From: Paenisporosarcina antarctica
Lineage (GTDB): Bacteria > Bacillota > Bacilli > Bacillales_A > Planococcaceae
Direction of reading: 5' to 3'
Assembly (NCBI RefSeq): GCF_004367585.1
Contig: NZ_CP038015.1
Location: 3,168,001 to 3,232,000 of the forward strand
Length of the DNA stretch: 64,000 nt
The position numbers were made by a program, and so were the translations under genes. Below, one piece after another: positions 1 through 8,598 of this stretch; positions within the stretch are counted from its first letter, which is position 1, and each line of letters begins with the position of its first letter. The notes beneath the pieces are model-generated. The model searched no databases. It was not told the origin of the DNA and worked only from the letters and a program-made list of their open reading frames with translations.

Positions 1-418
1 ACTCCTTTGGTCTTTTGGTTGTTTTGTTCTTACATATACGGGGATTGAAAACTTGCTCTCATTAAATAAAATAAATATAGACCTTAATTTCACTAAGTAT
101 CTTCGTCTTAGACATTCATTAATATCAGGGTTCTTAATGGCATTATTAAATCCAATTACTATTCTCTTTTGGTTAGGAATTTATGGTTCTATTCTCGTTA
201 AGTCAACCGAAAGTGTTACAGGAATTCAAATAATTGTATCAAGCTTAGCTATCTTGGTTGGAATCATGTTATGGGATTTTATATTATCTTTTGTATCGGG
301 TAAAGCTCGTAAATTTTTATCCACTAAACTTTTAAAAATGGTCTCTCTCCTCTCTTCAATTTCTATGATTGGATTTGGTATTTACTTTGGAGTTCAAGCC
401 TATCACTCTCTATTTTAA
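1..418 (+). CDS. LysE-family amino-acid exporter, C-terminal part (cut by window start)
   Basis: The reading frame is open from base 2 to the stop at 416-418, so the gene starts before the window. The visible part is about 138 residues. It begins in a membrane segment followed by YTGIENLLSL, then has three more hydrophobic helices including a conserved-looking GFLMALLNPITILFW stretch. That N-P segment and the terminal helix (IGFGIYFGVQAYHSL) fit the LysE/RhtB exporter fold, which exports basic or other amino acids or small metabolites across the membrane. A TTG at 53 could be read as a start, but the family similarity continues upstream of it. The MFS gene follows after 32 bases on the same strand, so the two may be co-transcribed. 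The substrate cannot be told. Confidence 0.8.
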   Translation, partial: LLWSFGCFVLTYTGIENLLSLNKINIDLNFTKYLRLRHSLISGFLMALLNPITILFWLGIYGSILVKSTESVTGIQIIVSSLAILVGIMLWDFILSFVSGKARKFLSTKLLKMVSLLSSISMIGFGIYFGVQAYHSLF

Positions 419-450
419 TTTTTCTACTTTTACTTTTACATAAAATAAAA

Positions 451-1779
451 ATGAGCACTATTATGCATAAACAGGAAACGGAAGGAAACCATACTGATAG
501 TTCAAAAACATACCCAGGATTAATCGAGGTGCATGATGTGGATAAAGCTGGTACAAAAAATAAAGTAAGTGTTTGGTGTCTTGTAAGTCTGGCTTCAATC
601 CCTCTCGTTATGACACTAGGTAATTCAATGCTCATCCCAGTGTTGCCCATAATGGAAAAAAAGGTTGGGATTTCGTCTTTTCAATCAAGTATGATTATCA
701 CAAGCTATTCAGTAGCTGCAATTTTCCTAATACCCGTTGCGGGCTATTTATCAGACCGCTTAGGCAGGAAAGCTGTTATTCTACCTAGTTTAATTCTTGC
801 TTTAATTGGGGGACTAATTGCTGGATTTGCTTCATGGAAGATGGAAGACCCATATACCTGGATTATTATTGGGCGAGTTTTGCAAGGGATTGGAGCATCA
901 GGAGCTATGCCAATTGTTATGCCTCTTGTGGGGGATTTGTATAAAGATGATAATGTAAAAACAAGCTCCAGTTTAGGCGTTATAGAAACTTCAAACACGT
1001 TTGGAAAGGTACTAAGCCCAATCCTGGGATCCGTACTAGCCGCCTTTTTATGGTTTCTTCCCTTCTTCTCTATTTCTGCATTGAGTTTAATTTCAATTGC
1101 ACTTATTTTTTTCTTTGTTAAAGTACCAAAGGAAAAAGAAGAACCAGTAAAGTTTAAACAGTTTTTAAGTAATACGAAGGAAATTTTCAAGGTCGATGGA
1201 AAGTGGTTATTTACTGTATTCCTTAATGGGATACTTGTGATGTTGATTTTATTCAGCACCTTATTTTTTTTGTCAGAAAACCTTGAAAAAGTTCATGATA
1301 TAAAGGGGATTAAAAAAGGCTTTGTTTTAGCTGTCCCCCTATTATTCCTTTGTATCGCTTCTTTTATTACCGGTCGAAAAATTAAAGGGAGTTTGGCAAC
1401 AATGAAAAAACTAATGATTTTTTGCTTAATTACATTGTCCTCAAGTGTTGTTTTTGTTGGCTATACAAGCAAAAAATTAATACTTCTATTAGTGGTCACA
1501 AGTATAGTGGGAATAGCTATTGGGGCATTATTGCCTGTGCTAGATGCCGTAATAACCGAAAATGTGGATAAGGAAGAAAGAGGTACCGTTTCTTCATTCT
1601 ATAGCTCAGCACGATTTATTGGTGTGGCAGCAGGTCCTCCTATTATGTCGCTGGTAATGAAGAATTATCTTAATGTGAGTTATATTACCGCAGGTGTTAT
1701 GGGGCTTATTCTACTGTTCATTGTCCTCAAGTTCATTAAAGTGAATGAAATTGAACACAAAAATAATAAGGCACAATAA
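451..1779 (+). CDS. MFS drug-efflux transporter
   Basis: This 442-residue protein has about 40 hydrophilic N-terminal residues and then 12 predicted membrane segments. Motif A of the major facilitator superfamily appears as GYLSDRLGRKAV after helix 2, and GRVLQGIGASGAMPIVMPL gives the motif B/C-like region typical of drug:H+ antiporters of the Bacillus YwoG type. It probably exports toxic small molecules using the proton gradient. The ATG at 451 has no clear Shine-Dalgarno sequence; a second Met is four codons on, so the exact start is uncertain. It follows the LysE-type gene closely, and a strong hairpin lies 94 bases after the stop. The substrate is unknown. Confidence 0.85.
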   Translation: MSTIMHKQETEGNHTDSSKTYPGLIEVHDVDKAGTKNKVSVWCLVSLASIPLVMTLGNSMLIPVLPIMEKKVGISSFQSSMIITSYSVAAIFLIPVAGYLSDRLGRKAVILPSLILALIGGLIAGFASWKMEDPYTWIIIGRVLQGIGASGAMPIVMPLVGDLYKDDNVKTSSSLGVIETSNTFGKVLSPILGSVLAAFLWFLPFFSISALSLISIALIFFFVKVPKEKEEPVKFKQFLSNTKEIFKVDGKWLFTVFLNGILVMLILFSTLFFLSENLEKVHDIKGIKKGFVLAVPLLFLCIASFITGRKIKGSLATMKKLMIFCLITLSSSVVFVGYTSKKLILLLVVTSIVGIAIGALLPVLDAVITENVDKEERGTVSSFYSSARFIGVAAGPPIMSLVMKNYLNVSYITAGVMGLILLFIVLKFIKVNEIEHKNNKAQ

Positions 1780-1872
1780 GTGCTGGTTCTATTAATGATG
1801 GTCTAATGATTTAAGTTCAGTTGAAAAAGAATTTTCCAACCTGAGTCAATTTTGGTTTCAGGGACGCTCGGA

Positions 1873-1917
1873 AAAGACAGAGAGCCAAGTGGTGTTGTCA
1901 CTTGGCTCTCTGTCTTT
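1873..1917 (+). terminator. Rho-independent terminator after the MFS gene
   Basis: A perfect 16-bp stem (GACAGAGAGCCAAGTG with its complement) closes a 7-base loop and is followed by TTTCT. It can end transcription of the exporter pair. Confidence 0.85.
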
Positions 1918-2259
1918 CTGCACGTTTACATCTGTCGTTTTACTACAACCCAAACTCATATTCGTGGACGAGAGAAAGAATTATTATTTATTACTATCAA
2001 TATTGGGTCTCTTTCATTGAGGAACACTACAATAATTAGGAGATAATTGGTTAGTTGCCCCAGTCATGCTGAAAGTTGCCCCAGTCAAGACAATAGTTGC
2101 CCCAGTCAAACCTAAATTATAGGAAAGCACTTAAATTTGTGTACATTATTTACTAAAACACGTTAAAAGACCGAACAATAATTTCGTCTGTTCGATTTTG
2201 ATCTATGTAGATTTAAATTTTCATGCTAGATCTCTTACTTATTCTTATTAAAACCTATT
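1918..2259. other. Intergenic stretch with array C (21-bp period)
   Basis: About 340 bases without a credible gene. It holds the three-unit array at 2053-2108, described separately. The rest is AT-rich and I see no other structure. A 64-codon frame at 1852-2046 crosses the terminator and is not credible. Confidence 0.6.
2053..2108. repeat. Array C: three 14-bp cores at exact 21-bp spacing
   Basis: The core AGTTGCCCCAGTCA occurs identically at 2053, 2074 and 2095. The 7-base spacers all differ. It has the same geometry as the arrays at 6713, 34410, 42910, 43834 and 63611. The function is unknown. Confidence 0.9.
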
Positions 2260-2535
2260 TTATTTAGCTTTCAAACTAAAAAGTATAAGTAAGATTCCAC
2301 TAAAGAGACATATGATTCTTAACAAGGAGATTTTTTCAGTGAGACCATATAATCCAATACCTGTCGTAATGATCAACACAACTGGACCTACCAATGCAAG
2401 AAGAGAATTGATATACAAGGCTTTTTCTAGGTCATTTAGTTTAAACATCAATAACGCAGCCGATACCTCTATACTTCCTGAAAACAGTCTCAATATAACC
2501 ATCAAAAGTAATGCCTTTTCAATAAGAATAGCCAA
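2260..2535 (-). CDS. yqhV: YqhV-like DUF2619 membrane protein
   Basis: This small protein of about 91 residues has three hydrophobic segments. The middle part (LRLFSGSIEVSAALLMFK, then ALYINSLLALVGP) matches the DUF2619 family, whose Bacillus subtilis member YqhV has about 93 residues and no known function. A longer frame opens at 2553, but AGAGGGTGAAGCG sits just before the TTG at 2535, which I take as the start. It is monocistronic and convergent with nothing close by. Confidence 0.75.
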   Translation of the reverse strand: MAILIEKALLLMVILRLFSGSIEVSAALLMFKLNDLEKALYINSLLALVGPVVLIITTGIGLYGLTEKISLLRIICLFSGILLILFSLKAK

Positions 2536-2763
2536 CGCTTCACCCTCTATCATTCATTTTAAATAGTTTATTTAATATCCACTCCATGTAACAACACTAA
2601 ATCAATTCATTTCAAGTTACAGTTTTTCATAACTACTTCCCATGATGCTCATCTTCATCAAATTATGTTCTTCTTATAGTGTATGTATTCTCTTATACTT
2701 TTATCAGTATGATGTATTTGATAAATAGCAAGTATCCCCTTTTCACATCAAATGATATGCACA

Positions 2764-2802
2764 AAAAAAACACCTCTAGGAAATGATTTCCTAAGGTGTT
2801 TA
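2764..2802 (-). terminator. Terminator of the DUF3817 gene
   Basis: The stem AAACACCT...AGGTGTTT encloses a second stem TAGGAAA/TTTCCTA. On the minus strand it runs into a T-tract. The hairpin overlaps the stop codon of the gene above it. Confidence 0.8.
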
Positions 2803-3096
2803 CACTGTTTCTAGTTTTTGAAGTCGACGATCAAATAGTAAATTACCAAATGGTATGAAAGCAACGATAACCGCGATCACACTATAGAGAAATGGCCATT
2901 TCACAACAAAAGTCATATATGCAATGGCTAAACAATACGTTACAAATAAAAAGCCATGAATTGCCCCGACAACTGCTACTGCTTCTGGAAGACCAAAGAA
3001 ATATTTTAAAGGCATTGCCAAAAATACCAAAATTAATAACGAGCTACCTTCTAATAATCCCATGAAACGAAACCGCTTAAGTGGTTTTTTAATCAT
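2800..3096 (-). CDS. DUF3817 small integral membrane protein (YdzA-like)
   Basis: A 98-residue protein with three membrane helices. FRFMGLLEGSSLLILVFLAM at the N-terminus and the following GAIHGFLFVTY segment are the conserved blocks of DUF3817, where an E-G pair and a G-x-x-H-G motif sit inside helices. The function is unknown. AGGAGG lies 5 bases before the ATG, so the start is secure. Its stop codon is folded into its own terminator. It stands alone between two short genes of the same orientation. Confidence 0.8.
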   Translation of the reverse strand: MIKKPLKRFRFMGLLEGSSLLILVFLAMPLKYFFGLPEAVAVVGAIHGFLFVTYCLAIAYMTFVVKWPFLYSVIAVIVAFIPFGNLLFDRRLQKLETV

Positions 3097-3195
3097 ATTA
3101 TACCCTCCTACTTACTACATCACTTATTATAGAGAGCCTAAGGGTATGGTGTACAGTGAAATTATGACGTTATCTTATTTTTATTACCTTCATCT

Positions 3196-3711
3196 TCAAT
3201 GAATTGTCACAGGTATGTGAACCATTTTCTTCTCCACAACCGGAATCCAGATTTCTGAACGATAGTCTTCCTTACTGGCATCGTCATTCGTATATACTTC
3301 CAATTCAGGTGAACCACTCGGACGAAATGCACTTGCTGGGAACCATTCACTGTAGATCTTTTCCCACATCGATTGCATCGCTTGCGGCATTGGACCTACT
3401 ATGGCAAAAACGGCATACGTGGCAGCTGGTATGTCTAAGCGTTCATAACGATGTGGATTTTCTTCACCGTTATAAGCCGTCGCAATCCAATATTCCATTG
3501 TATTTTCAGCTGAATCCATCCCCCGGCAAACACCAAGCAACCCTTTCACTTCACCACTATTAAGTTCTACCAATTCATCATTTATTCCATTTTGATGAAC
3601 CTCATCCCACATCTTTGGAATTTCAATTTTATTTTCTCCATTGTCACATGAGAATGTTCGTTTCACACCAATAATTCGAAACTCTGGTTTTTCTTTAATT
3701 CGCACCTGCAT
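3196..3711 (-). CDS. GyrI-like / effector-binding domain protein
   Basis: A protein of about 171 residues made of a single GyrI-like small-molecule-binding domain, the ligand-binding half of AraC/MerR activators such as Rob and BmrR, with no DNA-binding domain. Typical features are the opening PEFRIIGVKRTF strand, ATYAVFAIVGPMPQAM and the late EVYTNDD...EIWIPV strand. Stand-alone versions bind hydrophobic drugs or act as hydrolases, inhibitors or buffers; which applies here is not visible. The frame opens with GTG at 3735, but AAAGGGG stands 8 bases before the ATG at 3711, so that start is preferred. Confidence 0.75.
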   Translation of the reverse strand: MQVRIKEKPEFRIIGVKRTFSCDNGENKIEIPKMWDEVHQNGINDELVELNSGEVKGLLGVCRGMDSAENTMEYWIATAYNGEENPHRYERLDIPAATYAVFAIVGPMPQAMQSMWEKIYSEWFPASAFRPSGSPELEVYTNDDASKEDYRSEIWIPVVEKKMVHIPVTIH

Positions 3712-3991
3712 TAGTAACGCCCCTTTCAATTTCACAAAGATGACTAAACAAATTTATAATTAGTGGAGAAGATTATTCTACTGCAATATTGCACCTACCC
3801 GATGAATATCATTATCTTATATCTATTTCGACACAACAGCCTGTATATTCCTGCTCATTCCTCCATTACATGCGAAAATTATAAAATAAGTTATATAAAC
3901 AGTTCAGTTGCCTCCACTAATACTCGTGACACACTAATCAAATTATGGTTAAATGACGTTAATCAATTTACTATAAAGGAGATTTTAATAG

Positions 3992-4321
3992 ATGCTCATT
4001 CATGGACACCTAGTGAAAGGAAATGATATCGACAAAGAGACTCGTTGCTTACATTATCATACTGAAATCGATCGAATTGCCATCAAATTTTATTGTTGCG
4101 ATACGTATTTTCCATGTTTTTCCTGTCATGAAGCTGAAGGTTGCGACACACCACAAGTCTGGCCAGTAGCTCAATTTCATAAAAAAGCCGTTTTGTGCGG
4201 TTCTTGCGGATATGAGCTTAGCGTAAATGAATATTTATCTTGTGAATCTTCATGTCCCTCATGCAAGAGTGCATTTAACCCAGGCTGCAGTCTCCATAAG
4301 CATTTATATTTTGAGGTTTAA
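3992..4321 (+). CDS. CHY zinc-finger protein
   Basis: A 109-residue protein rich in Cys and His. The order H-x-H (CLHYHTEIDRIAIKFYCC), CFSCHEAEGC, then CGSCGYEL and CESSCPSCKSAF is the metal-ligand pattern of CHY-type zinc fingers that bind two or three zinc ions. Bacterial stand-alone versions are uncharacterised; a role in protein import or redox sensing has been proposed for eukaryotic relatives. AAAGGAG lies 9 bases before the ATG. It is a monocistronic plus-strand gene with a hairpin downstream at 4367-4400. Confidence 0.8.
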   Translation: MLIHGHLVKGNDIDKETRCLHYHTEIDRIAIKFYCCDTYFPCFSCHEAEGCDTPQVWPVAQFHKKAVLCGSCGYELSVNEYLSCESSCPSCKSAFNPGCSLHKHLYFEV

Positions 4322-4366
4322 CAGGCATACCAATATGATTTAAATTAGCTCGCAAGAAAAATAGAA

Positions 4367-4400
4367 AAACCCAGTGAGAATTTATTTTGTCTCTGGGTTT
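4367..4400 (+). terminator. Hairpin after the CHY zinc-finger gene
   Basis: AAACCCAG-TGAGA pairs with TCTC-TGGGTTT around an AT loop. It can also act on the minus strand. Confidence 0.6.
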
Positions 4401-4415
4401 ATTTCATTAATATTC

Positions 4416-4550
4416 TCAACTCTCTAACGCCGCATCAACAAGCATTTTTGTATAGGGATGACGCGTTTCTGAAAAGCGATCTTCTGATAAAAATAAATCA
4501 ACCAAGACGCCTTCTTTTATAACTGCTTTTCGTTCGTCTATCTCCTCAGA
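4416..4550 (-). pseudogene. C-terminal remnant of an ABC-transporter ATPase (oligopeptide/nickel type)
   Basis: The minus strand encodes about 45 residues ending RHPYTKMLVDAALES and then a stop at 4416-4418. The R/K-HPYT-x-x-L motif is the hallmark C-terminal segment of Dpp/Opp/Nik-type ABC ATPases, which are normally around 260-330 residues. No Walker A, signature or start codon is present upstream; the frame is lost beyond 4550. I read this as the tail of a deleted importer gene. Confidence 0.5.
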
Positions 4551-4650
4551 TTAACAGTAGAATTCCTGCGCGTAGCCTTGCTAAAAATCTTGTGAAATAC
4601 TACAACTACACGTTTCCCTCTCCCTAATAAACGCCTTTCTAACACATAAA

Positions 4651-4684
4651 AAAAGCCCTCTTAAAAAATTAAAAGGGCTCTTTT
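4651..4684. terminator. Terminator-like hairpin
   Basis: AGCCCTCTT pairs with AAGGGCT, with A- and T-tracts on both sides. It lies between the ABC remnant and the next gene and may work in both directions. Confidence 0.6.
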
Positions 4685-4760
4685 GGTAATTTTTTTTGTT
4701 GTTATTGTATTAATTCCCATTATCATGTAAATACTTCTTTTAAAAGGGGAGTTGAACACA

Positions 4761-5042
4761 ATGCAAACTTATAACTCAATACCGTTTTGGAAGAACTCAC
4801 AAATGGCAGTTACTCGTTTTCTAGATCGAATGGAATTTGTTTTAGAAATTACATATACCAGTAAACATGTCAATGTCAGTGTTCATTACAACTTAGAATT
4901 GGAATGTATTGAAGATATTTTATTAGATAATCAAGTTTCTGTATTCCGATACTATCAAAATAAAGGAATGTTATACGAAATCCACGAACATTTAAATTCT
5001 ACTGATTTCAGCAAAACATTAGTGCCAGAATTTGCAAAGTAA
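4761..5042 (+). CDS. Hypothetical protein, 93 residues
   Basis: I do not recognise this small soluble protein. It has alternating polar and hydrophobic stretches (RMEFVLEITYTSKHVNVSV, then ECIEDILLDNQVSVFRYY) that suggest beta strands, with no membrane segment, signal or Cys cluster. AAAAGGGGAG precedes the ATG at 4761 by about 10 bases; a TTG three codons upstream is less well placed. The good ribosome site, the terminator at 5125 and its isolation between two hairpins support a real single gene. Confidence 0.6.
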   Translation: MQTYNSIPFWKNSQMAVTRFLDRMEFVLEITYTSKHVNVSVHYNLELECIEDILLDNQVSVFRYYQNKGMLYEIHEHLNSTDFSKTLVPEFAK

Positions 5043-5124
5043 TTAAGAGAACTTTAATTTACTAAGATGCTTTCCACTATTAACAAAACCTATTAAGAGT
5101 ATTAGAACTTGGCATTTTAGATTA

Positions 5125-5154
5125 AAACCACACAAGCAATTGCTTGTGTGGTTT
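5125..5154 (+). terminator. Terminator after the 93-residue gene
   Basis: A perfect 15-bp inverted repeat (AAACCACACAAGCAA and its complement) with T-rich flanks on both sides. Confidence 0.75.
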
Positions 5155-5260
5155 ATTGCGATGTATTGATTTTCCTCAATCATTAGTAATAAATATTGTG
5201 AGTGATCACCCATATCAGTGTAATAACGAATGAAATCCAATTTACAAATGCTTTTTCTAT

Positions 5261-5596
5261 CTATTTCATTTTACGGATAGTTAATTGCTTAGTTTGAGGA
5301 ATGACATTGATTTGATGATTACGTTTTGTATAAAAAACTGAAGCACCTTCTATCTCTCTTTTTTCCCACCCATTCACTTTAAGAACTATTTCATAGCCAA
5401 AGGGTATGCCTTTTTCTTCGGTTGCACGGGACCAATCATAGATTTTTGCATCCTCACTTTCTTGCAACAGTTCAGCACTTTTAGGTATTGGAAAGTTGTA
5501 AAAATCAGAAGAACGATAGGAAAAAAATGTAGACAAATATAAAGATCCTCCAACAACCAAAGTCATAGGTAAAAGCCAATTAACTACTCTCTTCAT
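5261..5596 (-). CDS. Hypothetical membrane-anchored protein, 111 residues
   Basis: It begins with one hydrophobic segment (VVNWLLPMTLVVGGSLYLSTFF) after a positively charged MKR. That predicts a single anchor with the remainder outside the membrane. The exterior part is a small beta-rich domain (YEIVLKVNGWEK, ASVFYTKRNHQINVIPQT). I do not recognise the family. GGGGGAG lies 5 bases before the ATG. Nothing close on this strand forms an operon with it. Confidence 0.6.
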   Translation of the reverse strand: MKRVVNWLLPMTLVVGGSLYLSTFFSYRSSDFYNFPIPKSAELLQESEDAKIYDWSRATEEKGIPFGYEIVLKVNGWEKREIEGASVFYTKRNHQINVIPQTKQLTIRKMK

Positions 5597-5894
5597 TTCA
5601 CTCCCCCGTCCTATCTACTTTAAATTTATATAGTAAGGAACATTATTTCGAACGAATTTATCTTTCAATTAACTGCTTTTTCTTTAATTTTCAGGATTAC
5701 TTCATTATATTCAGTAACTGTATCGATATAGACCTTCTCAGATTCTTTTAATATAATTTGATTTATTTGCTATGTATATTAAAATTCTTTTTATTCTGAT
5801 TTATTAACTATTATATCACGGAAATCAAGTAAAGAGTCTTAAATTATTATGATTTGAGACTCTTTACTTGTTTTAAATTACACGAGTGAACATC
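5597..5894. other. Intergenic, hairpin only
   Basis: About 300 AT-rich bases. The only structure is the long perfect hairpin at 5826-5870. Confidence 0.6.
5826..5870. terminator. Long hairpin between two minus-strand genes
   Basis: AAGTAAAGAGTCT pairs with AGACTCTTTACTT. The T-rich side is on the plus strand, so its use as a terminator for the upstream minus-strand gene is uncertain. Confidence 0.55.
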
Positions 5895-6521
5895 TCATGA
5901 ATCTCTTAGTTTTTTTAGCAATTTATCATGTTGTCTTGAAAAAATAAGTAACGCTATAATACTTCCTACTAAAGCAAATGTCATATCCCATTGTGCGTCC
6001 CAGATATCTCCTTGCATTCCTAAAAATTCTTTTGTCCCTTCTTCTCCATTCGTAAACTTAGTGCTCAACCATTCGATGATTTCATAAAATGCAGCCACGG
6101 CTAGCATAATACTAGTTGTGATGCTGAACAACCAAGCCCCTTTAGTTAGTTGTGTATTACGTATTAATATTTCTCTTACAACAATTGCACCTAAACCTTT
6201 TAGAAAATGACCAAAACGATCATAGTGATTTCGTTGTAAATCAAAAGTATTCTCAATCCAATTAAAAAGGGGAACATCATCGTAGGTGTAGTGACCTCCA
6301 ATAAACGTAAGAATTGATAAAATGGCTACTATAAAGTATGAGAGTACAGTTAGACGAAACCTATTGTAAGTTACAATTGCAATGATTATTACAACAACGC
6401 TAGGACCAACTTCCGCAATCCATGTCAAATATTCTGCCGGCTTATAAGCTGACCATATTAAAACTATGGTAACAATCGTGAGTAGGGAAAGATTAATCTT
6501 TGAACTAGTACCTAAATCCAC
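5895..6521 (-). CDS. DUF2238 / YjdF-family inner-membrane protein
   Basis: A protein of about 208 residues with six or seven membrane segments. NHYDRFGHFLKGLGAIVVREILIR and EFLGMQGDIWDAQWDM are the conserved blocks of the DUF2238 family (Escherichia coli YjdF), with several intramembrane D, H and R residues. The function is unknown. The frame opens at a GTG at 6530; AGAAGGGG sits 8 bases before a second GTG at 6521, which I prefer. It is a single gene with no clear partner. Confidence 0.75.
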   Translation of the reverse strand: MDLGTSSKINLSLLTIVTIVLIWSAYKPAEYLTWIAEVGPSVVVIIIAIVTYNRFRLTVLSYFIVAILSILTFIGGHYTYDDVPLFNWIENTFDLQRNHYDRFGHFLKGLGAIVVREILIRNTQLTKGAWLFSITTSIMLAVAAFYEIIEWLSTKFTNGEEGTKEFLGMQGDIWDAQWDMTFALVGSIIALLIFSRQHDKLLKKLRDS

Positions 6522-6712
6522 CGTTTTCACCCCTTCTGCCTAACAGTATGCGAAAAAACAGAATTTCTTAAACAGTAATCATATATAGAATTTTCATAGG
6601 AAATATCTCTTTCTCTTTTTTAGTAGCTGTTTTTTGGGAGCGACTCAAAAAAACTATTTTCTTAATTTAGAGATTTCCCAATACCGGACATAATCGACTT
6701 CCTTATTTTCTC

Positions 6713-6768
6713 TATTCCAACTTGGAGCATGATTTTTCCAACTTGAACCCCAAATTTTCCAACTGACC
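6713..6768 (-). repeat. Array A1: TTCCAACTT cores every 21 bp
   Basis: CCAAC begins at 6717, 6738 and 6759, exactly 21 bp apart. Read on the minus strand, each unit carries AGTTGGAAAA-type cores, and the order of units closely matches array A2 at 63611-63707. Confidence 0.9.
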
Positions 6769-7053
6769 AATGGCTCACCAGAATATTCATTGAAGAAGCC
6801 AGAAATTAATCGTACCTTTTGAAAAAGGAACACTATTTTCTTCAATTCTCGAGAAGATCTCTTTAATATCTTAGTCATTCTCTTAAAATTTATATACTTT
6901 TGGATTCACAAGTAGTTTGTCAGTCGTTTCCTTTTTTTGATTCAACTTATTAAGTCTTCAACTTTGACCACAATTTTTTCTATATTTATTATGTTTAAAT
7001 AGTAAAAAATTCACATTGACGTACCTATGAACGTTGATTTATTATATGATTAC

Positions 7054-7068
7054 CGTCTATTTAGCGAC
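7054..7068. promoter_or_regulatory. Candidate operator upstream of nhaC
   Basis: CGTCTATTTAGCGAC lies about 87 bases before the nhaC ATG. The same sequence with one change is at 11035-11049, just upstream of the regulator gene that ends at 9729. This suggests that regulator controls both promoters. Confidence 0.45.
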
Positions 7069-7154
7069 AATTTTAAATTATCTACACAATTCATAAATAG
7101 AGGTTTTTGTGTGTCGAACTGCACGATTGAAATTTGGGGTTGGGGGAAACAATT

Positions 7155-8576
7155 ATGAAAAAAGAAATGTCATTTAAGGTAGCAATTATTCCACTGGTTA
7201 TCATGATTGCAGTCATGTATTTTACGATTGTAAAACTTGAACAAGGACCGCATATTCCACTTATTGTTGGAACTTGCGTAGCAGCTCTCGTTGCATGGCG
7301 CAGTGGATATACATGGAAAGAAATTGAAGAAGCGATGTATAAAGGGATTCGTCTTGCATTACCCGCTGTCATTATCATCATTCTCGTTGGTTTAACAATT
7401 GGTTCTTGGATCGGTGGCGGCATTGTTGCGACGATGATTTATTATGGATTGAACATTATCACGCCATCACTGTTCCTTGTATCGATTACGGCAATATGTG
7501 CGATTGTATCATTAGCAATTGGGAGTTCATGGTCGACAATGGGGACAATTGGTGTCGCTGGTATGGGGATTGGATTAAGTATGGGTATCCCTGCACCGAT
7601 GATAGCTGGTGCAATTATTTCCGGGGCTTATTTCGGGGATAAGTTATCACCTCTTTCAGATACTACGAATCTAGCAGCTGGTTTAACGAATACAGATTTA
7701 TTTGTACATATCAAACATATGCTCTATACCACAATTCCAGGTATTACTATCGCATTAATAGTTTATTTCATCCTTGGTAGGAAGTTTGGTAAAGATGGGG
7801 TAGATACAGCTGATATCGGTCAAACTATAAGTGTTTTGAAGGAAAGCTTTGTTATTTCACCATTTCTGTTATTGATTCCTTTACTAGTTATTATCTTAGT
7901 TGCCAAAAAAGTACCTGCAATTCCAGCGTTAATAGTAGGAATTTTACTTGGATTCTTATCACAGATTATCATTCAAGGTGGATCCATATCAGGTGCTGTT
8001 GGCGCTCTTCAAAGCGGTTTCTCTATTGAAACCGGTAATGAAATGGTGGACAATTTGTTTAATCGAGGCGGATTGGACTCGATGATGTATACAGTTTCAA
8101 TGACGATTGTGGCCATGACTTTCGGGGGGATTCTTGAACATACAGGAATGCTTAAATCGATTGTCAATCAAATTTTAAAATATGCGAAGTCTGCTGGAAG
8201 TATTGTTGCTTCAACGGTTGTCTCGTGTTTTGCTACTAACGCTACTTGTTCAGAGCAATACATATCCATCGTGGTACCTGCACGGATGTATGCAAAAACG
8301 TACCGCGACAAAGGCCTTCACTCGAAAAATTTATCACGAGCGCTTGAAGATGGTGGAACTTTGACATCCGTTTTCATCCCATGGAATACTTGTGGTGTAT
8401 TCATTCTAGGCACACTCGGCGTTCATGCCTTTGACTATGCTCCCTATGCAGTTCTAAACTTTGCTGTTCCAATTATTTCAATCATTTATGCAATGACAGG
8501 ATTTACAATTGCTAAACTGTCAGAAGCTGAAATGATACAAGTAAGAAAAGAAGATGCAACAACTGTAGATGCTTAA
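7155..8576 (+). CDS. nhaC: NhaC-family Na+/H+ antiporter
   Basis: A 473-residue membrane protein with about a dozen helices. Typical NhaC-family blocks are GLTIGSWIGGGIVATMIYYG, then GSSWSTMGTIGVAGMGIG, and GAIISGAYFGDKLSPLSDTTNLA, where the D and the SPLSDTTNLA stretch are the strongest signature. A second SCFATNATCSEQYISIVVPARM block lies in the C-terminal half. NhaC proteins exchange Na+ for H+; the close relative MleN exchanges malate/H+ for lactate/Na+, and sequence alone does not separate them. A TTG seven codons upstream is possible, but the ATG at 7155 after TGGGGGAAACAATT is better. The gene is monocistronic with a strong terminator. Confidence 0.85.
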   Translation: MKKEMSFKVAIIPLVIMIAVMYFTIVKLEQGPHIPLIVGTCVAALVAWRSGYTWKEIEEAMYKGIRLALPAVIIIILVGLTIGSWIGGGIVATMIYYGLNIITPSLFLVSITAICAIVSLAIGSSWSTMGTIGVAGMGIGLSMGIPAPMIAGAIISGAYFGDKLSPLSDTTNLAAGLTNTDLFVHIKHMLYTTIPGITIALIVYFILGRKFGKDGVDTADIGQTISVLKESFVISPFLLLIPLLVIILVAKKVPAIPALIVGILLGFLSQIIIQGGSISGAVGALQSGFSIETGNEMVDNLFNRGGLDSMMYTVSMTIVAMTFGGILEHTGMLKSIVNQILKYAKSAGSIVASTVVSCFATNATCSEQYISIVVPARMYAKTYRDKGLHSKNLSRALEDGGTLTSVFIPWNTCGVFILGTLGVHAFDYAPYAVLNFAVPIISIIYAMTGFTIAKLSEAEMIQVRKEDATTVDA

Positions 8577-8598
8577 CAATAATAGTTTTTAAATTCGA

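Larger units (their letters stand above)
6531..7154. other. Intergenic region with array A1 and the nhaC promoter region
   Basis: About 620 AT-rich bases. It holds array A1 at 6713-6768 and the 15-bp element at 7054-7068. A 74-codon minus frame at 6654-6878 is explained by the array, whose 21-bp period reads as a 7-residue repeat. I see no credible gene. Confidence 0.6.

Noticed and set aside
1852-2046. 64-codon plus-strand reading frame
   Set aside because: It runs through the perfect terminator hairpin of the MFS gene, lacks a ribosome site and has no recognisable similarity.
2053-2108. CRISPR array
   Set aside because: Cores are only 14 bp with 7-base spacers, no cas genes are in the window, and the 21-bp step is far too short for any CRISPR type.
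3763-4026. 87-codon frame overlapping the CHY zinc-finger gene
   Set aside because: It overlaps in another frame, whereas the zinc-finger frame has a good ribosome site and family motifs.
6654-6878. 74-codon minus-strand frame with a repeating Ser-Trp-Lys pattern
   Set aside because: The 7-residue repeat is just array A1 (21-bp period) translated. There is no ribosome site.
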